From CBDCHC01 sp965217075 (GTDB lineage Bacteria > Pseudomonadota > Gammaproteobacteria > PS1 > Pseudothioglobaceae), in assembly GCA_965217075.1 (NCBI GenBank), contig CBDCHC010000012.1, positions 1 to 64,000 of the forward strand: a stretch of DNA of 64,000 nucleotides. Reading direction: 5' to 3'. Made by a program: the position numbers and the translations under genes. Positions 16,911-24,585 of the stretch are shown here, piece after piece; position 1 is the stretch's first letter, and each line of letters begins with the position of its first letter. A model generated the notes under the pieces. The model saw nothing but the letters and a program-made list of their open reading frames with translations, did not search any database and was not told the DNA's origin.

Positions 16911-19477
16911 CTGCTGTAGCCTGTGCCTACTTCTATAGCGCCGTTATATATTTTAACTGTAGCGCCTGCTTCAGTTGTGCCAGTTATTGTTGGCTTGGTA
17001 TTGCTAGTTATATTATCAGTAGTCTTGCTACCAGTATCGCTTGCAGCTGCTAAGTCAATAGTTGGGGTAGCTGGTGGTTCAAAGTCATAATTTTGAGTGC
17101 TAGTAGCTGCTGAGGTAGTAAGCGTTGCAGTAGCAACGCTATTAGCAGCGTCTGCGGCTACATCTATAGTTATAGAGCCAGTTGCAGGGTTTGTAGCTGG
17201 GGTTACTGTTAAACTATAAGTAGTGCCAGAGCCTGTAAAGCTTCCTTTAGTGCCGTTATTTACGCTTATATCAGTAGCGTCAAAACCAGTTACTGCTTCG
17301 CTAAAAGTAAAGGTAAAGGTAACATCGCCATCAGTACTATTGATTGTATCCTTGTTCTGGTTGTTAGTAATATTTAATGAGACTTTATCAACTACAGTGA
17401 TGTTTAATATTTGGTCAGTGCTATTACCAGCGGTATCTGTGGCTATAACAGTAACTCTGTTAGTAGCTGTAGTAGTTGGGGCTGTTTTATAAGTTAGTGC
17501 GCCAGTAGTTGAGTCTATATTAAATAAATTAGCGTTAGTGCCACTGATAGCATAAGTTACTGTGTTAGCTGTATTAGTATTACCAGTATCACTAGCGTTT
17601 GCTGTGTATACGCTGCTGCTATTAACTGCTACAGTTGCAACTGCCTCGCTAGTAAATATAGGGCCAGTAGTATCAATCGTAATATTAAGTGCACTGCTAG
17701 CTGCGCTGGTATTACCAGCAGTGTCTGTAGCTTTAGCACTTAGGTTGTTTACTCCTTCATTTAGTGGAGTAGTTAAAGTGATACTATAATTACCACTAGC
17801 ATCTGCTGTAGCACTGCCTACTTCTATAGCGCCGTTATATATTTTAACTGTAGCGCCTGCTTCAGTTGTGCCGGTTATTGTTGGCTTGGTATTGCTAGTT
17901 ATATTATCAGTATTATCGCTACCAGTATCACTTGCAGCTACTAAGTCAATAGTTGGGGCTGTAGTAGTAGTATCTAAAGTAAAGGTTAAATCGTTAGTAT
18001 CTGTCGGATTGTTTTTATCTCTTGCTGCAACTGTATAAGTGCCGTCTGTAGTTGGTGCTGCGTAAGCATCTAACCAAGCAGAGAATTCACTATTTGCTTC
18101 TTTTATGCGATACTCTACACTAACACTACCAGCATCAGTAGTAATATTAGCGTCATTGGTTATATTATCATTATCATTAATACCACTATCAGTAGTTAAT
18201 TTAATAATTAATTTAACATTCATGCTATTAACTACAGCTATAATAGCGCTCTTACCAGTAAGGGCATCTATCATATCTGTTTTAACGCTTGGTGCAACTT
18301 CACCTTTATCGTTAATAGCTGCTATTAAAGTAGTAATTGCTGTAGTTACATCGCCTAAGGATGACACAGCGGCTAACATTTTGCCGTAATTATTAGCTGT
18401 TGTGGTAGTATCATCTCCAACAGCATTTATAGTAGCTTCTACTTTGCTTGAGATAATATCAATATCTAAGCCCAGTGCTTTAGCTATGTTTTTATTACTA
18501 GTTGTAACTGCTGTTTCAGTGATAGTTTGCGCTACAGTACCATCAGCGGCTATACCTGCTTTTTGTGCAGCAATAGTTGTAATTGGGTTAATATTTATTG
18601 TAACAGTACCACCGCTACCATCAATATAATGCGCTGCTAATAAGTCAGCTGCTAAGTCTTTAAGTTGTCCATCTGCTTCATCTCTATAATCATCTGTTGT
18701 AGTATCTGTATCAAAGGCTTTAATAATTATAATACCTTTATAATTACCTAAATCAACACTAAATGAACCATCATCAGCAACATCAATATTATCTTTTAAT
18801 AAGCTACCATCAGCTTTATAAATTGCAACTGTTAAATCATTCTCAGCAATAACAGGACCAAGAACAATAACACCGTTAACAATAGTATTAATAGCAACAA
18901 CTGTACCAGCAGATGATCCAGACAAACCAATAGCAGCTAAAGAGCCAAGAGCAATAATAACTTTATTATCACTAAATATAGTGCTAGTAGTTGCCTTAGT
19001 AGCTGTAGTGCTTGTTTCAGCAGTAATTGGTGTTGGTGATGTAACTATAATATCAATAGTACTGTCTGTTACAATCTCTGGTTCAATCATACTTAGTAGA
19101 GTTTTACTATCACCATAAGCATACAACAAACTATCATTATCTTGCAAAATAAAAGCGTCTTTATAATCAACAGCGTAATAAGTGTTTTTAAGATTATTTG
19201 TATCAATAAATTCTATAGAAACTAAACAAGATAACTCATTACCACATGTAGTAAAATAATTTTTAACCAAAACTTCTGTAGCATCGCTTAAGGTTAAAAT
19301 TAAATCATTTACATGTTTTTTTGCTATGAAGCTTTTAATATCCTTATTAATACGCAACACATAATGTTCACCATCACTAATTGTTACGTATTTATCGCTT
19401 TTTACTATGAGTTTTCTAACGGTTAAGCCTTTAGCAGCAAGTATTGCTTGTTTTTGAGTTGCTTGTAGTGTTTTCAT
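16904..19477 (-). CDS. Adhesin C, N-terminal fragment, 857 aa
   Basis: Begins with the same N-terminal domain as A and B, including Cys78/Cys84 and the hydrophobic stretch. It carries the helical domain, one complete Ig-like module, one cadherin-like set and part of the next Ig module. The frame ends at ...GTGYSRC, right after an inserted base inside the second Ig module. Without PKD, DUF285 and RTX parts it could not be exported by a type I system if the frameshift is real. Confidence 0.7.
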   Translation of the reverse strand: MKTLQATQKQAILAAKGLTVRKLIVKSDKYVTISDGEHYVLRINKDIKSFIAKKHVNDLILTLSDATEVLVKNYFTTCGNELSCLVSIEFIDTNNLKNTYYAVDYKDAFILQDNDSLLYAYGDSKTLLSMIEPEIVTDSTIDIIVTSPTPITAETSTTATKATTSTIFSDNKVIIALGSLAAIGLSGSSAGTVVAINTIVNGVIVLGPVIAENDLTVAIYKADGSLLKDNIDVADDGSFSVDLGNYKGIIIIKAFDTDTTTDDYRDEADGQLKDLAADLLAAHYIDGSGGTVTININPITTIAAQKAGIAADGTVAQTITETAVTTSNKNIAKALGLDIDIISSKVEATINAVGDDTTTTANNYGKMLAAVSSLGDVTTAITTLIAAINDKGEVAPSVKTDMIDALTGKSAIIAVVNSMNVKLIIKLTTDSGINDNDNITNDANITTDAGSVSVEYRIKEANSEFSAWLDAYAAPTTDGTYTVAARDKNNPTDTNDLTFTLDTTTTAPTIDLVAASDTGSDNTDNITSNTKPTITGTTEAGATVKIYNGAIEVGSATADASGNYSITLTTPLNEGVNNLSAKATDTAGNTSAASSALNITIDTTGPIFTSEAVATVAVNSSSVYTANASDTGNTNTANTVTYAISGTNANLFNIDSTTGALTYKTAPTTTATNRVTVIATDTAGNSTDQILNITVVDKVSLNITNNQNKDTINSTDGDVTFTFTFSEAVTGFDATDISVNNGTKGSFTGSGTTYSLTVTPATNPATGSITIDVAADAANSVATATLTTSAATSTQNYDFEPPATPTIDLAAASDTGSKTTDNITSNTKPTITGTTEAGATVKIYNGAIEVGTGYSRC

Positions 19478-19482
19478 AATTT

Positions 19483-19516
19483 ATGCTAGTAAAATAAAAA
19501 AATATTATTTTAGCAT
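19483..19516 (-). promoter_or_regulatory. Inverted repeat in the 5' leader of adhesin C
   Basis: ATGCTAGTAAAATAA faces TTATTTTAGCAT, identical to the element before gene A and at the same distance from the start codon. Confidence 0.35.
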
Positions 19517-19692
19517 AAAAATATTATTACTTTTTATTATGTGCTAATAAAACATTTATTTATATAATATTAAAAGAATAAATATAGTATTATCGATATT
19601 TTTTTAATAATGCTAATAAAATAATATAACTTTCTAAATCCATAATACCATCTACTTTATCTGCTCTAAAATATCTTAAAAGAATAAGGAGG

Positions 19693-19792
19693 AATAAGGG
19701 GACGTTACCCTTTTTCGGGAATAAGGGGACGTTACCTCTTTTTATGCTAAAATATCTAAATGCTATCCAAAAAAGGGTAACGTCCCCTTATT
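19693..19792. repeat. REP-like palindrome, copy 3 (double left arm)
   Basis: Left arms start at 19693 and 19720, and the right arm GGGTAACGTCCCCTTATT ends at 19792. Same layout as copy 1, including the CGGG linker between the two left arms and an altered second arm (ACCTCTTTT). Confidence 0.75.
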
Positions 19793-19811
19793 TTTGTAAC
19801 TAGATTATTAC

Positions 19812-20222
19812 TTACAATACAAAATCAGCTTCTACAGCATTAGAGTTAGTTAAATTAATAGTAATACTATCACTAGTAGTGCTACTATTACCATCAATGT
19901 CAATTACTACTTTACCAGTGCTAAGAGTTACAAAATCACTAAATGATTTATCAGCATCGTACCCATCAAGTAATACTGCAATGTCTAATTTATCAGTACC
20001 GCTGACAAAATCAGTAATGGTATCAGTGCCTGTATTGTTATATAAAAAGTGGAAAATATCAGCTCCAGCGCCACCAGTTAAAGTATCATTACCAGCTCCG
20101 CCGTAGATATCATCAGCAGCACTACCGCCAATAATAGTATCATTGCCGCCAAGGCCATGAATGGTTTGCGCAGTAGTTGTGGCGCTTTTATCTGTAGCAG
20201 TAGTATCAGTCAACTGCGTCAC
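19812..20222 (-). CDS. Adhesin D, RTX/T1SS C-terminal fragment, 136 aa
   Basis: Carries the RTX repeats (GLGGNDTIIGGSAADD, GGAGNDTLTGGAGAD) and the T1SS target domain, almost identical to the end of B. The first residues (MTQLTD) are out of frame because of an extra base near 20205-20216. On its own it would be a signal without a passenger. Confidence 0.55.
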   Translation of the reverse strand: MTQLTDTTATDKSATTTAQTIHGLGGNDTIIGGSAADDIYGGAGNDTLTGGAGADIFHFLYNNTGTDTITDFVSGTDKLDIAVLLDGYDADKSFSDFVTLSTGKVVIDIDGNSSTTSDSITINLTNSNAVEADFVL

Positions 20223-20758
20223 CTCCTACAGTAAAAGCTATCATCATTAGCTTTAAGTGTAGCAGTAGTAGTCCACTTATAAGTATCTTTTAAATACTGC
20301 ATAGCAGTAGCGTTAGAATATGTTATGCCGTCTGCGTCTAAAGTAACACCATTTCGCAGGCTAGTCTCACCATCAGCTGTGTTTATGTCTGCCCAGCCTG
20401 TAAGTGTTTTATCCATATTAGTAATTGACATAGCAGCTCCACTAAATATACCTGACATATCAGTTACCTGTGATATATTCCAACTGCCTATGTCTTGATC
20501 AAAGATAATGGCATTATAAAACATATGAGTCATACTAGTTACCTGGGATGTATCCCAAGCGCCTATGTTTTGGTTAAAGTTGCTGGCATAAGGAAACATA
20601 TAACTCATATTAGTTACCTTGGATGTATCCCAAGCGCCTATGTTTTGGTTAAAGTTGCTGGCACCATTAAACATATAACTCATATTAGTTACCTTGCCTG
20701 TATCCCAAGCGCCTATGTTTTGGTTAAAGTTACTGGCACTATTAAACATAGCATTCAT
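20219..20758 (-). CDS. Adhesin D, DUF285 fragment 2, 179 aa
   Basis: Continues the DUF285 repeats (five more) and the linker TLTGWADINTADGETSL to ANDDSF, then ends in YCRR because of an extra base near 20233-20245. The ATG is internal to a repeat (MNAMF), so it is not a real start. Confidence 0.55.
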   Translation of the reverse strand: MNAMFNSASNFNQNIGAWDTGKVTNMSYMFNGASNFNQNIGAWDTSKVTNMSYMFPYASNFNQNIGAWDTSQVTSMTHMFYNAIIFDQDIGSWNISQVTDMSGIFSGAAMSITNMDKTLTGWADINTADGETSLRNGVTLDADGITYSNATAMQYLKDTYKWTTTATLKANDDSFYCRR

Positions 20759-20837
20759 AGTAGTTACCTTGCCTGTATCCCAAGCGCCTGATGTTTTGCG
20801 TTAAAGTTACTCGGAATTATTAAACATCCAGCTCATA

Positions 20838-21434
20838 TTAGTTACCTTGAGATGTATCCCAAGCGCCTATGTTTTGGTTAAAGTTGCTGGCACTAAACAT
20901 CCAGCTCATATTAGTTACCTTAGATGTATCCCAAGCGCCTATGTTTTGGTTAAAGCTGCTGGCACCATTAAACATCCAGCTCATATCAGTTACCTTGGAT
21001 GTATTCCAAGCACTGAGATCTGTGTTAAATTTACTGGCACTATTAAACATATCACTCATATTAGTTACCTTGGATGTATCCCAAGCGCCTATGTTTTGGT
21101 TAAAGTTGCTGGCACTAAACATATTACTCATATTAGTTACCTTGCCTGTATCCCAAGCGCTGAGATCTGTGTTAAATTTACTGGCAAAAGCAAACATATA
21201 ACTCATATCAGTTACCTGAGATGTATCCCAAGCGCTGATATCTGCGTTAAAGTTGTCGGAATTATTAAACATCCAGTTCATATCAGTTACACTACTTAAA
21301 TTAGGTATATCAGTAGGCATAGAAACTAAATTAGCTGCATAAGTAAATGCCTTATTAAAGCTTTGCCATGCTGTGTTACCCCAGCTATCAATGCTTATTA
21401 ATTGAGTGTTTTTATTATTCCAAAGCACCACCAA
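20838..21434 (-). CDS. Adhesin D, DUF285 fragment 1, 198 aa
   Basis: Starts out of frame and picks up the family at WNNKNTQLISIDSWGN, then runs through about seven BspA-like DUF285 repeats (FNADISAWDTSQVTDMSYMF). It ends in DTSQGN because of an extra base in CCTTGAGATG, where sisters have CCTTGGATG or CCTGAGATG. Not an independent gene. Confidence 0.55.
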   Translation of the reverse strand: MVVLWNNKNTQLISIDSWGNTAWQSFNKAFTYAANLVSMPTDIPNLSSVTDMNWMFNNSDNFNADISAWDTSQVTDMSYMFAFASKFNTDLSAWDTGKVTNMSNMFSASNFNQNIGAWDTSKVTNMSDMFNSASKFNTDLSAWNTSKVTDMSWMFNGASSFNQNIGAWDTSKVTNMSWMFSASNFNQNIGAWDTSQGN

Positions 21435-24012
21435 AACTAATTACTGGATAATCACCAGTAATAGCTATCTGATGATTACCAGCTGTAGCGTAGACATGAG
21501 TAGCGCTAGCTGTTTGAGAGCTCTCAACACTACCGTCACCCCAGTCTATAGTGTAATTATACTCATAATCATTATTTACCCTAATCGTAACTGTTTCATT
21601 ATCTGCACTAGTTTTCCAAGTACTAAGAAGAGGTGTTTGAACAAGATAATTAGCGCTAGTTGCTGTTATTGTATTATTATTACCAGCTATATCACTATAT
21701 GCGCCTACATCTACACTAATGTTATTAGCTGTACTTCCTGTAGCATTTGCTGTAAAGGTTGCTGTCCATACTTTATTATCAGTTGTTGACTTAGTTAAAC
21801 TAGTAATACTACCATTATCTGCTGTTATATCACTCAGAGCAAAATTTGCTATTTCTTCACTAAAAGTAAAGGTAACAGTTGTACTATTATTTACTGGAAT
21901 AATAGTAGTATCTGTAGTAATTTCAAGTGTAGGAGCAGTAGTATCCACAGTAATATCAAGCGCACTACTAGCTGCGCTGGTATTACCAGCGGTGTCTGTG
22001 GCTTTAGCACTTAGGTTGTTTACTCCTTCATTTAGTAGAGTAGTTAAAGTAGCGTTATAAACACCAGTAGTAGCATCTGCTGTAGCACTGCCTACTTCTA
22101 TAGCGCCGTTATATATTTTAACTGTAGCGCCTGCTTCAGCTGTGCCAGTTATTGTTGGCTTGGTATTGCTAGTTATATTATCAGTAGTGTTGCTGCCAGT
22201 ATCGCTTGCAGTTGCTAAAATAATAGTTGGGGTGCTTGGCGCTGTAGTATCAATGGTAATATTAAGCGCACTACTAGCTGTACTTGTATTACCAGCAGTG
22301 TCTGTGGCAATAGCTGTGAGCTTATGTGTTCCTTCATTAAGCGCAGTTACAGTAATAATATAATTACCACTAGCATCTGCTGTAGCGCTGCCTACTTCTG
22401 TAGTGCCGTTATATATTTTAACTGTAGCGTCTGCTTCAGCTGTGCCAGTTATTATTGGCTTGGTATTGCTAGTTATATTATCAGTAGTGTTGCTACCAGT
22501 ATCGCTTGCATCTGCTAAGTCAATAGTTGGGGTGCTTGGCGCTGTAGTATCTAAAATAAAACTAATGCTTTTAACATTAGATAATTGATTATTAGAGCTT
22601 TTATTTCTAATTTCTAATACATAATCTCCATCTGTTGTTAGCTGGTAATTATCGCTCCAGTCGTAAGCAACTACACCATCTTTAATAACTTTGTATTCTA
22701 AAATAAATTCATTATCTGCTTTATTTATTATCTTTAATTCTTTAATTATTTTATTATAACTGTCTACCTTATCTATTGTAACTACTGGAGTTGGTATAGT
22801 AGAAATTATTTGCTGGATAGTTTCTTTAACAGGGTTTTGCATATCTTTAGCTAACTTAGTAATATCTGCTAATAACTTTTGTTTGGTGGTATATAACAGC
22901 ATATTATTAGCCGTTATTTCTTGTGCAAGTTTGGTTGTTATCTCGTTAATTCTATTTAAAGATGAGGCAGCTGATAATGCTGCTAACAATCTACCATAAT
23001 GATTAGCATCTGCCATTAAAGCGCCAGTTACATCTATTACCGGTTTGACTTGATCTGTAACAATATCATTAATATTAAAAGTATAATCAATTAAATCTTT
23101 GGTATTTGTTAACTTTTGCGTAGTAATTGATTCTTTATAAGTTATTTTATTATTATCTTTTATATCTACACTTACCCCTGCTATAGTAGCAGCAATAGCA
23201 GTAATAAGATTAATATTGGCAAAATCAATACTTGCTCTAGTATCTATAATAACCATTAAATCGGCATTTTCTAAATCTTTAGCACCGCTGGTCTCATCCA
23301 TATAATCATAAGCATTGTTTTCATCAATAAGCCTAAGAATCAAAATGCCTTTATAATTACCATAATCTAAGGAATACTTACCATCATCACTAACATCAGT
23401 TTTTCTAAAAAATAAGCTCTCTCCTTGTTTATAAGCCAGTACTTTAAGACCATTACCAGCAAGAACAGGGCCAAGTACTATAGAGCCTTTAATAACATTA
23501 ACAGCAATAGCATTAGATGCGCCAGATAAACCAACTGCTGCTAAAACGCTCATAATAATACTATCACTATTAGCAACATCGTCTATTGGAGATATTAAAT
23601 TATTAGTAATATCTACTTTCATCATATTAACTAAAGTATTAGTATTGCCATAAGCATATAACAAAACATCACCATTTTTCAAAAATAAAGTGTCTATATT
23701 GTCAGTAACATAATAAAAGTTTTTAGTATTATTAGTACCTGTAAATTCTACTGAAACTAAACAAGATAAATCACTTTGGCAGATAGTAAAATAATCTTTA
23801 ACTAAAATCTCTACTCCATTTGCCAGCGATATATTTAAATTTTGCCAATGTTTTGTAATGATAAAATTTCTTACATCCTCATCAAGATGTAGAATATAAT
23901 GCTCACCGCTATTAATTGTTATATATTTATCATCTACTATTTTTAGTTTTCTGCTAGTTAATTTTTTGGCAATAGTAGCTGCTTTTTTTTGCATTAATTG
24001 TAATGTTTTCAC
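21415..24012 (-). CDS. Adhesin D, N-terminal fragment
   Basis: Contains the BapA-prefix-like domain (LNISLANGVEILVKDYF, then C-x5-C), a hydrophobic stretch (IIMSVLAAVGLSGASNAI), the helical domain with NINLITAIAATIAG, two Ig-like modules, the FSEEIANF module and most of the PKD module. The frame ends in SFGGALE just past an extra A in CCAAAGC (CCAAGC in sister genes). An upstream in-frame ATG at 24042 exists but has no Shine-Dalgarno. Confidence 0.7.
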   Translation of the reverse strand: MKTLQLMQKKAATIAKKLTSRKLKIVDDKYITINSGEHYILHLDEDVRNFIITKHWQNLNISLANGVEILVKDYFTICQSDLSCLVSVEFTGTNNTKNFYYVTDNIDTLFLKNGDVLLYAYGNTNTLVNMMKVDITNNLISPIDDVANSDSIIMSVLAAVGLSGASNAIAVNVIKGSIVLGPVLAGNGLKVLAYKQGESLFFRKTDVSDDGKYSLDYGNYKGILILRLIDENNAYDYMDETSGAKDLENADLMVIIDTRASIDFANINLITAIAATIAGVSVDIKDNNKITYKESITTQKLTNTKDLIDYTFNINDIVTDQVKPVIDVTGALMADANHYGRLLAALSAASSLNRINEITTKLAQEITANNMLLYTTKQKLLADITKLAKDMQNPVKETIQQIISTIPTPVVTIDKVDSYNKIIKELKIINKADNEFILEYKVIKDGVVAYDWSDNYQLTTDGDYVLEIRNKSSNNQLSNVKSISFILDTTAPSTPTIDLADASDTGSNTTDNITSNTKPIITGTAEADATVKIYNGTTEVGSATADASGNYIITVTALNEGTHKLTAIATDTAGNTSTASSALNITIDTTAPSTPTIILATASDTGSNTTDNITSNTKPTITGTAEAGATVKIYNGAIEVGSATADATTGVYNATLTTLLNEGVNNLSAKATDTAGNTSAASSALDITVDTTAPTLEITTDTTIIPVNNSTTVTFTFSEEIANFALSDITADNGSITSLTKSTTDNKVWTATFTANATGSTANNISVDVGAYSDIAGNNNTITATSANYLVQTPLLSTWKTSADNETVTIRVNNDYEYNYTIDWGDGSVESSQTASATHVYATAGNHQIAITGDYPVISFGGALE

Positions 24013-24377
24013 AATTGTCATTCCTTTAAAATAAATTAACAAAAAAAGAATTCCTATTATAATGTAATTTTTTATTCATAAAGAAAAAACAAAAAATAAT
24101 AAGACAAACATAAATTCGAAATAATCATTACTTATAGTTAAAAGCAGATAATTAAAATAATTATTGGTAATATCTTAAAAAAATAGCATAAATAAAATAA
24201 ACTTAGCTATTTAATAAGCAAGCTTAAATTATTAGAATTGATAATTAGCGCCTAATAAATAAAAAATAAAGTAATAATTGTAAACATACAAAAAATAGAC
24301 TACGTAGTAAAAAATATTTTATTAATAAAACAAAAATACTATTAATACACATTCAAACAAAATAGGAATAAGGTAGG

Positions 24378-24450
24378 AATAAGGGGACGTTACCCTTTTT
24401 TATGCTAAAATATCTAAATGCTATCCAAAAAAGGGTAACGTCCCCTTATT
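24378..24450. repeat. REP-like palindrome, copy 4
   Basis: Left arm AATAAGGGGACGTTACCC starts at 24378 and the right arm GGGTAACGTCCCCTTATT ends at 24450, with the loop TATGCTAAAATATCT. It is preceded by a short GGAATAAGG repeat. It stands well away from both neighbouring genes, so it is not only a terminator of one gene. Confidence 0.75.
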
Positions 24451-24530
24451 TCTTAGATAAACTTATTAAACTAAGTTAATGATTATATACTTAGCAATAC
24501 AACATTATGCTATAAATTATACTATTATTT

Positions 24531-24564
24531 TATAACAGCCACTTACAAATTAGTAGCTGTTATA
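24531..24564. terminator. Hairpin after adhesin E
   Basis: TATAACAGCCACT pairs with AGTAGCTGTTATA (12 of 13 pairs) around an 8-nt loop, followed by TTTTTTT on the plus strand. It lies about 22 nt past the stop of gene E, but the T-run is on the far side for that gene. It may act in both directions. Confidence 0.45.
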
Positions 24565-24585
24565 TTTTTTTATATTTATAATATC

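Larger units (their letters stand above)
11768..19477 (-). pseudogene. Giant RTX/T1SS adhesin C, frame broken twice
   Basis: The start at 19477 and stop at 11768 are in the same frame (2570 codons), but the middle 1.5 kb is in another frame. Near 16879-16927 there are two single-base insertions, and near 15395-15405 there is a 2-base deletion, so the sum is zero. Joined, it would be a full adhesin with about seven Ig-like modules, PKD, about seven DUF285 repeats and the RTX/T1SS end. As written, translation stops at 16904 and lacks the secretion signal. The insertions sit where two repeat variants look merged, so an assembly error is a real alternative to a true pseudogene. The N-terminus is nearly identical to A. 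Confidence 0.75.
19478..19811. other. Intergenic spacer between adhesins C and D
   Basis: This 334-nt spacer has no gene. It is nearly identical to 5246-5579 and holds the leader inverted repeat of gene C and a double-armed palindrome close to the stop of gene D. Confidence 0.7.
17192..20452. repeat. Segmental duplication, copy 2 (5' part of C, spacer, 3' end of D)
   Basis: Partner of the block at 2960-6220 (offset 14232). The match continues through the spacer and its double-armed palindrome into the C-terminal coding end of gene D. The offset grows by two near 20205-20245, where D has two extra bases that break its frame. Confidence 0.7.
19812..24012 (-). pseudogene. Adhesin D, frame broken at three places
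   Basis: Divergent family member. The N-terminus is only partly like A-C but keeps C78 and C84. It has two Ig-like modules, the FSEEIANF and PKD modules, an expanded DUF285 run of about twelve repeats, and the RTX/T1SS end. Frame breaks lie near 21420, 20784-20854 and 20205-20245, adding about seven bases in all. Most extra bases come where two repeat variants appear merged. The start chosen is GTG at 24012: it aligns VKTLQ with MKTLQ of A-C, gives the same Cys positions, and has AAAGGA 9 nt upstream. The in-frame ATG at 24021 touches that Shine-Dalgarno. Either a real decayed gene or a consensus error in a repeat-rich assembly. Confidence 0.7.
24022..24585. other. Intergenic spacer between adhesins D and E
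   Basis: About 560 nt without a gene. The right half contains the fourth palindrome and a terminator-like hairpin near the end of gene E. The left 350 nt is plain AT-rich sequence, unrelated to the leaders of A-C apart from composition, and I see no further signal in it except the AAAGGA Shine-Dalgarno of gene D at 24022-24027. Confidence 0.6.

Noticed and set aside
19812..21434. Three separate small DUF285/RTX genes
   Set aside because: The fragments join into one adhesin when the extra bases are removed, and none has its own leader or plausible start.
5461..24450. Palindromes as ends of an insertion sequence
   Set aside because: The stretches between palindromes contain adhesin genes, not a transposase, and there are no target-site duplications that I can see.
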